Assembly: GCA_945862295.1 (NCBI GenBank)
Contig: CAMAXT010000004.1
Span: 1 to 64,000, forward strand
DNA length: 64,000 nucleotides
Origin: Pseudobacteriovorax antillogorgiicola
Lineage (GTDB): Bacteria > Bdellovibrionota_B > Oligoflexia > Oligoflexales > CAIYRB01
Direction of reading: 5' to 3'
The notes under the pieces are model-generated. The model saw nothing but the letters and a program-made list of their open reading frames with translations, was not told the DNA's origin and did no database searches. The position numbers and the translations under genes are program-made. This document shows, in pieces, positions 1-8,564 of the stretch. Every line of letters starts with the position of its first letter. Within the stretch, counting starts at the first letter, position 1.

Positions 1-135
1 GAGGTTTTTTTGGCCTGCGATCTGAATTGCGTACAAAACCACGAATACGGCAAAGAGGAGCGTCACCATGTCGGCGTAACTCACAAGCCATCGTTCGTGG
101 TTTTCAAATGCAGGACACTTTGCTTTGATACCCAT
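1..135 (-). CDS. motB: Flagellar motor protein MotB, N-terminus (truncated by window edge)
   Basis: Reverse-strand translation MGIKAKCPAFENHERWLVSYADMVTLLFAVFVVLYAIQ: MotB N-terminal signature and TM helix, directly downstream of motA. Confidence 0.9.
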   Translation of the reverse strand, partial: MGIKAKCPAFENHERWLVSYADMVTLLFAVFVVLYAIQIAGQKNL

Positions 136-149
136 TAAGGTCTGTTACC

Positions 150-908
150 TTATTCTTCGGATTTTTTGCCGTGACAGAATACCGCTAGTTTCTCTTCAAT
201 AACTTTTGGGTTCATACCGGAGAGAATTCCTTCAACCCCAATCGTAACCATCGCTCGTGCGTGACCTTCGATAACGGCTTTGCGTTTGATCTTCTTTCCG
301 ATCGGCAGGAAGAAAATGTTAGCCGATCCTACTCCGTATAGCGTCGCAACGAACGCAATCGCAATACCAGGACCGATCGCGTCAGGATTGTTTAAGTTCT
401 CCATAACGTGAATCAGACCAAGTACCGCACCGAGAATTCCGATCGTTGGTGCAATCGCACCCAAGTCTTCCCAGAAGTGAACGGCTACTTCTTGTTCTTC
501 AAAAACGATATGCGCCTCAGTCTCAAGTGTATCGCGAATAACATTAGGATCCGTTCCATCGACTGCGAGTTTGATCGCCTTCGCCAGTGGTTCAAATTTA
601 ATGCCTTCACGCTTTTTCTCTAATGCAAGGATCGATTCTTTACGAGCAGTTTGCGCAAGATCTAAAATGTCTTTTAAAATTTCGTCCGGATCAGCTGTTG
701 GATTTTTTAGAAATGTTCCTAGTGCTTTGACCGAAGCGATCAGATCACTAAGTGGGTAAGCCACCATAATTGAGCCTAACGTACCACCACCCACGATAAT
801 TGCTGCCGTAAACTGAATAACTGAGCCAATGTGCCCACCTTCCATGATCATTCCGCCGATGATCGCCACAAGCGCAATCACTGGGCCAAGTAAACTCGTT
901 ATATCCAT
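150..908 (-). CDS. motA: Flagellar motor stator protein MotA
   Basis: MDITSLLGPVIALVAIIGGMIMEGGHIGS...; MotA/TolQ/ExbB family; start placed at the internal ATG (908) instead of the longer ORF start at 995. Confidence 0.95.
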   Translation of the reverse strand: MDITSLLGPVIALVAIIGGMIMEGGHIGSVIQFTAAIIVGGGTLGSIMVAYPLSDLIASVKALGTFLKNPTADPDEILKDILDLAQTARKESILALEKKREGIKFEPLAKAIKLAVDGTDPNVIRDTLETEAHIVFEEQEVAVHFWEDLGAIAPTIGILGAVLGLIHVMENLNNPDAIGPGIAIAFVATLYGVGSANIFFLPIGKKIKRKAVIEGHARAMVTIGVEGILSGMNPKVIEEKLAVFCHGKKSEE

Positions 909-1004
909 CCTGGATAACTCCGCTAAAAGTGAAATGTTTACGGCATCAAAAAGGCAAAAAAAAATGGCCTTTAAGTTGAATCGGAACCTAAACAACGGAT
1001 GTTG

Positions 1005-1226
1005 TCAGTTAGATGTTTTTAGAGATGTAAGGACTTTACGTTTATATTCTATCACGCGGGCTTCGACTTCTTCTAGAGACTCGGTCACAATCATGCTGTC
1101 GCCGTTTAAGAAGATCACCACAGTATCAGGTGTGCATTCGAAGAGTTTCACCGTCTCAATATTCACAAGAACTCTAGATTTATCCAGTCTTGTTAGTAGT
1201 ATCACGGCATATACCTCGGGTTTCAA
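1005..1226 (-). CDS. flbD: FlbD family flagellar protein
   Basis: VILLTRLDKSRVLVNIETVKLFECTPDTVVIFLNGDSMIVTESLEEVEARVIEYKR matches the FlbD pattern (ETIE.TPDT.I.L.NG....V.ES..EV); upstream of motA. True start probably the internal GTG. Confidence 0.8.
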   Translation of the reverse strand: MKPEVYAVILLTRLDKSRVLVNIETVKLFECTPDTVVIFLNGDSMIVTESLEEVEARVIEYKRKVLTSLKTSN

Positions 1227-1252
1227 CCCGCCGAAGCCTCGGCGTAGGCGGG
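1227..1252. repeat. GC-rich imperfect palindrome upstream of flbD
   Basis: CCCGCCgaagcctcggcgtaGGCGGG. Confidence 0.4.
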
Positions 1253-1253
1253 T

Positions 1254-1389
1254 GCTTGTCTAGTAACCATCCTTTGAAAGGGTACGTTCTTAGATTCTAC
1301 AGTGTCAAATTATAAGGTTTTAAAATTATAAGATTGATTTAGTTTTTTCTAGGAAATGGAAATTGAACTTCCATTCAATCTAAAATGAG
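1254..1389 (+). repeat. Copy A of prfB-leader-like direct repeat (upstream of TSUP gene)
   Basis: gcttgtctagtaaccat...ggtacg...gtcaaatt...ataagatt...atggaaattg...caatctaaaatgag aligns collinearly with 2334-2467. Confidence 0.65.
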
Positions 1390-1410
1390 GCCATTGGGGC
1401 CGAGGAATAC

Positions 1411-2151
1411 GTGATCATTTTCCAGACATATTTCATACTGATTTACTTCACCTGCTTCGTGACTGCAATTGTCTCGGCTACCTTCGGCTTTCTTGGGGGA
1501 ACGATCCTCCTCGCGGTGCTTGCGCAGTTCATGCGCATGGACGCGGTCATTCCCATTCATGGTTTCATTCAACTGATTTCCAACAGCTCTCGTGCGTGGA
1601 TGTTACGACCACACATCTCATGGCTGATTTGCCGGGAGTCGATCATCGGCACCATCATAGGCGGCATTGTAGGATATTTTTATCTGATCCAGATTCCCGA
1701 AAATGTTTTCAATGTCTGCCTTGGATTTTTTATTCTATTTGTGACTTTTGTTCCAAAGTTTAAAGCTAACATCAAATTCAAGTATAAATGGCTGGCAATC
1801 GGTTTTCTTGTCAGTTCGGTCGGATTATTCATGGGAGCGGTTGGCACTCTAGTGGGTTCTTTGCTATTCGCAGAAAACTTAGAAAGAAAACCGATGGTCG
1901 CGACCCAAGCGATGCTGCAAAGCGTGGTTCACGTCGCCAAGATCATTGTTTTTACTATGCTTGGATTCTCATTGGCTCCTTGGATTTATTTGATAGCGGG
2001 TTGTGTTGTTGCAACCTATGCTGGAACGTATGTCGGCACAAAAGTCTTAGACAAAATTCCGCAAAAATTATTTCGCACGTTGATCACGATCATTCTTGTC
2101 GGACTCTCAATCCGGTTGATTTGGAGCGGCTTCGTTACGTCCACTGTTTGA
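1411..2151 (+). CDS. TSUP family (sulfite exporter TauE/SafE-like) membrane protein
   Basis: Multi-TM protein; FGFLGGTILLAVLAQ and GLFMGAVGTLVGSLLFA repeats typical of TauE/SafE; GTG start. Confidence 0.75.
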   Translation: MIIFQTYFILIYFTCFVTAIVSATFGFLGGTILLAVLAQFMRMDAVIPIHGFIQLISNSSRAWMLRPHISWLICRESIIGTIIGGIVGYFYLIQIPENVFNVCLGFFILFVTFVPKFKANIKFKYKWLAIGFLVSSVGLFMGAVGTLVGSLLFAENLERKPMVATQAMLQSVVHVAKIIVFTMLGFSLAPWIYLIAGCVVATYAGTYVGTKVLDKIPQKLFRTLITIILVGLSIRLIWSGFVTSTV

Positions 2152-2333
2152 TCTGTTCCCATGGGGTTCAATAAAACTGGAAACTTTTCAGGGTAGATTT
2201 CGGGAGCCTGGATGAGACATCAAACCACGCTTTACGACTCTCGCGTGCTCCCGCGCTGCGAGTAATGAGATGTATTTACAATGGATTTTTAAAATCCACC
2301 GAAGTTTAGTCATATATCCTTAGGGCAGCTTTT

Positions 2334-2467
2334 GCTTGTCTAATAACCATCATATGATTATGGTACGGACTCTGTTTTTACAGAGTCAAATTCTAAAGCT
2401 ATAAGATTACACAATAGATTCGGTTTTTCGGGGGATGGAAATGGATTATCAATCAATCTCAAATGAG
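2334..2467 (+). repeat. Copy B of prfB leader repeat (native prfB 5' region)
   Basis: gcttgtctaataaccatcatatgattatggtacggactctgtttttacagagtcaaattctaaagctataagatt...atggaaatgg...caatctcaaatgag; contains a perfect GACTCTGT-tttt-ACAGAGTC hairpin. Confidence 0.65.
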
Positions 2468-3548
2468 ACGAAGAGAGCTAAAGAAAAATACACCCGCGTA
2501 TGGGGGTTTCTTTGACATCCCTGGCAAAGAGCAACAGCTCGCCAGACTAGCGGACCAAATCGAATCCGATCCAAATTTTTGGAGCAATCCAGAAAAGTCT
2601 GCGCCGATCCTCAAAGAAAAGAAAGTTCTTGAAGTCGCGATCAGCCGAGCAAAAAAACTCACATCTGTTACCGAAGACCTAGACGCAGCGCTAGAATTAG
2701 CTGCTGAAGGTGAAGATGCTTATATTGCAGAAGCAGAAGCACTGCTCATCGGCCTCCAAAATGAGCTGAAGGCTCTTGAAGTGCAAAGTCTCTTAGGCGG
2801 CGAGACCGATCTTAACGACGCCATTCTCACAATCAACGCCGGCGCGGGTGGTACAGAATCTTGCGATTGGTCCTCTATGCTCATGCGTCAATACTTACGC
2901 TACTGTGAGCGCAAAGGTTGGGAATCTGAAATCATCGACATCCTCGACGGCGAAGGTGCGGGTATCAAGAGTGTAACCATCGGTGTAAAGGGTGCCTACG
3001 CTTACGGCTTGCTTAAAGCAGAGTCAGGGGTGCATCGCCTTGTACGGATCAGTCCATTCGACTCAAACGCAAGGCGCCATACGTCGTTCTCATCTGTTTT
3101 CGTCACACCCGTTGTCGATGACAGCATTGTTATCGAGATCAATCCAGCTGATTTAAAAATAGACACCTTCCGCGCGTCTGGATCCGGTGGTCAGCACGTT
3201 AACAAAACCGACTCCGCTGTCCGTATTACACATGCACCCAGCGGTATTATTGTGCAGAGTCAGAACCAAAGATCTCAGCATCAAAACAAAGAAACATCGA
3301 TGAAACTCTTGCGCAGTGCACTTTATGAGAGAGAACTCGAAGAACGCCGCAAGACTGCATCTGCTCTTGAAGCAACCAAGTCTGACAACAGTTGGGGCAG
3401 TCAGATTAGAAGCTACGTCCTTCATCCATACCAGCTTGTTAAGGATCACCGCACCGAAATTGAGACTTCCGACTCCGCCGGTTTTCTAGACGGCAACATC
3501 GAACCCTTCATCAACGAATTCCTTGTTAAAACTAGGTTACCTTCCTGA
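2435..3548 (+). CDS. prfB: Peptide chain release factor 2 with +1 programmed frameshift
   Basis: Zero frame MEMDYQSISNETKRAKEKYTRVWGFL-UGA (stop 2513-2515) preceded by TGGGGGTTTCTTTGAC; +1 frame continues FDIPGKEQQLARLADQIESDPNFW...SGSGGQHVNKTDSAVRITH. Confidence 0.95.
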
Positions 3549-3572
3549 ATTGTTAAATGTACCAAATGAGAC

Positions 3573-3620
3573 CCCCGCGCTACGAAGAATAAATCGCAGC
3601 GCGGGGATTCGATTTTTGGC
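3573..3620 (+). terminator. Putative Rho-independent terminator after prfB
   Basis: Perfect 9-bp stem CCCCGCGCT...AGCGCGGGG followed by gattcgattttt. Confidence 0.5.
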
Positions 3621-3701
3621 CGTTAAATTGGCTGAATCCTGTATAATTAAAGCAGTATTTGGTTCAATCAAAACGGCGTTTGGTGTGATCGGACTGATCA
3701 C

Positions 3702-3721
3702 TACAAAGATACATCTTTGTA
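3702..3721. promoter_or_regulatory. Inverted repeat upstream of prkA (possible operator)
   Basis: TACAAAGAT-AC-ATCTTTGTA. Confidence 0.35.
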
Positions 3722-3848
3722 ACTACCAATTCGTTTCAAGGTAACTATGGGTCTACATAAGGCTCGTATATACTGAGTGTTCACAAATCGTAGTGCACTT
3801 TCGCATCTGAAATTCGCGCAGAACATATTTTTGGAAAAGGAGTTCCCA

Positions 3849-5915
3849 ATGGATGCACAGCGGCTGTTTGATCTGATAAACAGCAAAGAGTTCGGCAAAG
3901 AGTTTGCTGATTTGAACTGGCAAGGTTCTTTCCGCGACTATCTAAATGTCGTTCTGGAAAGACCAGAAGTTGCTCGAACCGCATTTCAGCGTGTTTATGA
4001 CATGATCATGACCTACGGCAGCAAAAACTATATTGAATATAAAAAAGAAATCACACACTACAACTTCTTCGACGACCCTCATGATAACGGCAAAGACGCG
4101 ATCTTCGGTCTCGACGTCCACTTGCAGAAGCTTGTAAACGTGTTCAAAGCTGCTGCCCAACGCTACGGCCCTGAAAAAAGAGTTATTCTTCTACACGGAC
4201 CAGTAGGATCTTCTAAATCAACGATTGCTCGCCTTCTCAAAAAAGGTCTAGAGCGCTACTCGAAAACTCCAGATGGCGCGCTCTACACCTACACATGGAA
4301 TAATCTAGCTGACATCCTTGAGATGGAAGACGTCATGCCGTGCCCTGTGCACGAAGAACCGCTCCACCTTATTCCATTTGAGCAGCGCGAAACCGTTCTT
4401 ACTCAGCTCAATCAAAACCGTGACCGCGGTAAAAGCGTTCACATCGAAGGTGATACCTGTCCGGCCTGCCGCTTCGTGTACCGGGCACTGATGGAGCATT
4501 ACAAAGGCAGCTGGGATAAAGTTATCTCAAATCACATCCAAGTACGCCGTTTGGTTCTATCTGAACGTGACCGCGTGGGAATTGGCACATACCAACCGAA
4601 AGACGAAAAAAACCAGGACTCAACAGAACTCACTGGTGACATTAATTACCGGAAAATTGCCATCTACGGTTCAGACTCTGACCCGAGAGCGTTCAACTTT
4701 GACGGTGAATTCAACGTCGCAAACCGAGGTATCATCGAATTCATCGAGGTACTTAAACTCGACGTTGCGTTCCTTTACGACCTTTTGACTGCCAGTCAGG
4801 AACACAAGATCAAACCTAAGAAATTTGCTCAGTGTGACATCGACGAGGTCATTATCGGCCACACGAACGAACCAGAATTTAGAAAACTTCTTGGCAACGA
4901 GTTCATGGAAGCACTTCGAGATAGAACGATCAAAATCGACGTGCCATACATCACTAAGCTCAAAGAAGAGATCAAGATCTACGAGAAAGATTTTAACTCG
5001 GTATCAGTACCACACATTCATATCGCACCGCATACCCTAGAGATGGCAGCGATGTGGTCGATCCTGACGCGCCTTGAAGAGCCTAAAAAAGCAAATCTAA
5101 CACTTTTGCAAAAACTAAAACTCTACAACGGCAAGACTTCTCAGCAGTTCACAGAAGACAACATCAAGGAACTCCGCAAAGAAGCTAAGCGTGAAGGAAT
5201 GGACGGGGTCAGCCCTCGTTACATCCAAGATAAAATCTCAAACGCACTCGTTCTTGATAAAGGTGCGGGTTGTATCAACCCGTTCATCGTTCTTAACGAG
5301 CTTGAGTCTGGCCTAAAGGGTCACTCACTGATCAATAACGACGAAGTCCGCAAGCACTACAAAGAGCTGCTCTCTGATGTTAAGCGCGAATACGAAGATA
5401 TGGTTAAGCACGAAGTTCAGCGTGCGATCTCTGCAGATGAGTCGGCGATCGACAAACTCTGCGGTAACTACATCGACAACGTTAAAGCTTATGTTCAGAG
5501 AGAAAAAGTTCGCAATCCGTTCACTGGCGCTGACGAAGAACCAGATGAAAGACTGATGCGTTCAATCGAAGAGAAGATCGACATTCCTGAAAGCAGAAAA
5601 GACGACTTCCGGCGTGAGATCATGAACTACATCGGAGCTCTTGCGCTCGACGGTAAATCTTTCGACTTCAGAACTAACGAGAGACTCCACCGCGCTCTTG
5701 AGCTCAAGATGTTCGAAGACCAAAAAGATACGATCAAACTCACAACGCTTGTTTCAAACGTTGTTGACCGTGAAACGCAAGCTAAGATCGACGTTGTTAA
5801 GAACAGACTGATCAAGAACTACGGTTACTGTGAAATCTGCGCAAGTGACGTCCTTGCATTCGTAGCTAGTATCTTTGCTCGAGGCGATGTGTCTAAGTCT
5901 GACAAAGATAAATAA
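3849..5915 (+). CDS. prkA: PrkA family serine protein kinase
   Basis: [30 protein letters not shown] Walker A, characteristic PrkA AAA + kinase-like C-terminus; followed by yhbH and spoVR. Confidence 0.95.
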   Translation: MDAQRLFDLINSKEFGKEFADLNWQGSFRDYLNVVLERPEVARTAFQRVYDMIMTYGSKNYIEYKKEITHYNFFDDPHDNGKDAIFGLDVHLQKLVNVFKAAAQRYGPEKRVILLHGPVGSSKSTIARLLKKGLERYSKTPDGALYTYTWNNLADILEMEDVMPCPVHEEPLHLIPFEQRETVLTQLNQNRDRGKSVHIEGDTCPACRFVYRALMEHYKGSWDKVISNHIQVRRLVLSERDRVGIGTYQPKDEKNQDSTELTGDINYRKIAIYGSDSDPRAFNFDGEFNVANRGIIEFIEVLKLDVAFLYDLLTASQEHKIKPKKFAQCDIDEVIIGHTNEPEFRKLLGNEFMEALRDRTIKIDVPYITKLKEEIKIYEKDFNSVSVPHIHIAPHTLEMAAMWSILTRLEEPKKANLTLLQKLKLYNGKTSQQFTEDNIKELRKEAKREGMDGVSPRYIQDKISNALVLDKGAGCINPFIVLNELESGLKGHSLINNDEVRKHYKELLSDVKREYEDMVKHEVQRAISADESAIDKLCGNYIDNVKAYVQREKVRNPFTGADEEPDERLMRSIEEKIDIPESRKDDFRREIMNYIGALALDGKSFDFRTNERLHRALELKMFEDQKDTIKLTTLVSNVVDRETQAKIDVVKNRLIKNYGYCEICASDVLAFVASIFARGDVSKSDKDK

Positions 5916-5956
5916 GCGGGACTTAGCTCAGGTGGTAAGGTTTTAGGGAGTTTCTA

Positions 5957-7066
5957 ATGGCTATGCATATGGAATCGGACTTAAACCGGTTCCGGAAAAT
6001 TGTTCGCGGCAAAGTTAAAAAAGAGTTACGCCGTTTTATTTCCAGTGGTGACCTTATTGGTCGCCAGGGAAAGAAAACCGTCACGATCCCTTTGCCACGA
6101 ATTGATATTCCTCACTTCCAATTTGGTAGTGGTGAGCAAGGTGGCGTCGGCCAGGGTGAAGGTGAAGTCGGTGACTCTGTCGGTCAAGGCGATCCACAGC
6201 CAGGTCAAGGCGAAGCCGGTGAAGGCGAAGGCAAGCATTCTCTTGAAGTCGATGTCACTCTTGAAGAGTTAGCTCAGATTTTAGGCGAGGAACTCCAACT
6301 CCCGAATATCGAGAACAAGGGCAAGAAGAACATCGAAGACAAGCAGTACAAATATACTGGTGTCCTTCGTCAAGGGCCGGAATCACTTAAGCACTTTAAG
6401 CGCACGTACAAAGAAGCTCTCAAGCGCGCTATCTCAACTGGAAGCTATGATCTAGACAATCCGATCATTATTCCAATCAAAGAAGATAAACGCTTTCGTA
6501 GCTACAAAGTCACCAATCTACCCGTAGCCAACGCCGTTATTGTTTACATGATGGACGTTTCGGGTTCGATGGGTGATGAGCAGAAAGAAATCGTAAGGCT
6601 TACGAGCTTCTGGCTCGATACCTGGCTAAGCACGCAATATGAAGGTCTAGAGCGCCGTTACATCATTCACGATGCGACAGCCCGCGAAGTGGACCAGAAC
6701 ACGTTCTACCGGACAAAAGAATCGGGCGGGACACTTATTAGTTCTGCTTACCGCTTGGCTCTTAAACTGATCGAAGATCATTATCCAGCATCTGAATGGA
6801 ACATCTATTTATTTCACTTCTCAGACGGTGACAATTGGTCAGGAAACGACACTGCTGAATGTATGAAACTTCTCGAGACAACCCTACTTCCGGCTTCAAA
6901 CCTGTTTTGCTACGGCCAGGTAGAGTCTCGTTACGGATCAGGTCAGTTTCTTAGAGATCTGCAGAAGCATTTCGGAGAGAATTCGAACAAGATCACGTTA
7001 GCGCAGATCAAAGACCGCGAAGCTATCGTTGACGCGATAAAAGTCTTCCTGGGTAAAGGAAAATAG
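5957..7066 (+). CDS. yhbH: YeaH/YhbH family protein (DUF444, VWA-like)
   Basis: [31 protein letters not shown]... DUF444; position between prkA and spoVR. Confidence 0.92.
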   Translation: MAMHMESDLNRFRKIVRGKVKKELRRFISSGDLIGRQGKKTVTIPLPRIDIPHFQFGSGEQGGVGQGEGEVGDSVGQGDPQPGQGEAGEGEGKHSLEVDVTLEELAQILGEELQLPNIENKGKKNIEDKQYKYTGVLRQGPESLKHFKRTYKEALKRAISTGSYDLDNPIIIPIKEDKRFRSYKVTNLPVANAVIVYMMDVSGSMGDEQKEIVRLTSFWLDTWLSTQYEGLERRYIIHDATAREVDQNTFYRTKESGGTLISSAYRLALKLIEDHYPASEWNIYLFHFSDGDNWSGNDTAECMKLLETTLLPASNLFCYGQVESRYGSGQFLRDLQKHFGENSNKITLAQIKDREAIVDAIKVFLGKGK

Positions 7067-7070
7067 AGAG

Positions 7071-8564
7071 ATGATGAAGGGCTACAACACCCAACTGACC
7101 CCAGAACTGCAGGAGATTGCGGATCGGCTTGGCGCGGTCGCAAAAGATGCTGGTCTTGACATATTCGACACGGTTTTTGAGTTGGTTGACTATAAGCAGC
7201 TAAATGAAATCGCAGCCTACGGCGGATTTCCAACACGCTACCCGCACTGGCGCTGGGGTATGGAGTACGAGCGTCTATCAAAGAGCTACACCTACGGCCT
7301 CTCGATTATTTACGAGATGGTCATCAACAATGACCCTTGCTACGCCTATCTTTTAAGAGCAAACGATCTCGTTTATCAAAAGACAGTGATCGCCCATGTG
7401 TACGGCCACTGCGACTTTTTCAAAAACAATTACTGGTTCTCAAAAACCAACCGAAAAATGCTCAATCAGATGGCCAACCATGCAACCGTGGTACGCAAGT
7501 TAGTCAACGAAGTTGGACAAGACGAGATCGAGACTTTCATCGACACCTGTCTCTCTCTTGAAAACTTAATCGACATCCATTCGCCGTTTAAAACAGCACC
7601 GAAAGCTCGTAGCACCGAAGATGCGATGCGGCCGAATGATCCGCCGAAGCTTCGCTCTAAAAACTACATGGATAAATACGTCAATCCAGCAGAATTCATG
7701 GCGCAACAGCAACAGAAACAAGTTGAGAACGCTCAGAAAACTCAAACGTTCCCCTCCAGTCCCGAGCGCGACATTCTCAAGTTTCTTCTTGATCACGCGC
7801 CTATGGCTAACTGGGAAAAACGCATCTTGAATATGATTCGAGATGAGTCCTATTATTTCGCTCCGCAGGCCCAAACCAAGATCATGAATGAAGGCTGGGC
7901 AACCTACTGGCACAGTAAGATGATGACTCAACTCGCTCCTCTCAGTGGAAGTGAAATCGTCGACTACTGCGACCACTACGCCGGCGTCGTTGCATCTCAG
8001 CCAGGTGGACTCAATCCGTATAAATTAGGGGTAGAACTCCTTAGGCACGTAGAACGCCGCTGGGACAGAGGCCAATTTGGTCTTGAGTACCTGCACTGCG
8101 ACGATCCAAAAGTCCGCGCTGCCTGGGACACTAAAGCAGGTCTTGGAAAACAAAAGCTTTTTGAAATCAGAAAATTCCACAACGACATTACCTTTCTCGA
8201 TGAATTCCTTGACGAAGACTTCTGTCACCAGACCAAGATGTTTATTTACGACTTTGATCGTCGTAACAACGAATATGTCATCTCGAGCAGAGACTTCAAA
8301 GCGATCAAGAAGTCGCTGCTGTCGCAGTTGACGAACTTCGGTCAACCGATCATGAAAGTTATCGATGGTAACTTTAAAAATAGAGGCGAATTGCTGATTT
8401 CCCATCTGCACGAAGGCACCGATCTGAAGCACAACACGGCCTTAGAGACTTTGAAAAATCTATATCGTGTCTGGAAACGTCCAGTGCATGTAGAAACTAT
8501 TATCGAAGACGTGAAGAGAAGAATTTCTTATGATGGGACAAATCATCAAATTGAAAAAATCTGA
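7071..8564 (+). CDS. spoVR: SpoVR family protein
   Basis: DTVFELVDYKQLNEIAAYGGFPTRYPHWRWGMEYERLSKSYTYGLSIIYEMVINNDPCYAYL; NEGWATYWHSKM. Confidence 0.95.
   Translation: MMKGYNTQLTPELQEIADRLGAVAKDAGLDIFDTVFELVDYKQLNEIAAYGGFPTRYPHWRWGMEYERLSKSYTYGLSIIYEMVINNDPCYAYLLRANDLVYQKTVIAHVYGHCDFFKNNYWFSKTNRKMLNQMANHATVVRKLVNEVGQDEIETFIDTCLSLENLIDIHSPFKTAPKARSTEDAMRPNDPPKLRSKNYMDKYVNPAEFMAQQQQKQVENAQKTQTFPSSPERDILKFLLDHAPMANWEKRILNMIRDESYYFAPQAQTKIMNEGWATYWHSKMMTQLAPLSGSEIVDYCDHYAGVVASQPGGLNPYKLGVELLRHVERRWDRGQFGLEYLHCDDPKVRAAWDTKAGLGKQKLFEIRKFHNDITFLDEFLDEDFCHQTKMFIYDFDRRNNEYVISSRDFKAIKKSLLSQLTNFGQPIMKVIDGNFKNRGELLISHLHEGTDLKHNTALETLKNLYRVWKRPVHVETIIEDVKRRISYDGTNHQIEKI

Noticed and set aside
1375-1572. 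65-aa reverse ORF over the TSUP start
   Set aside because: Antisense to a well-supported membrane protein with no family resemblance.
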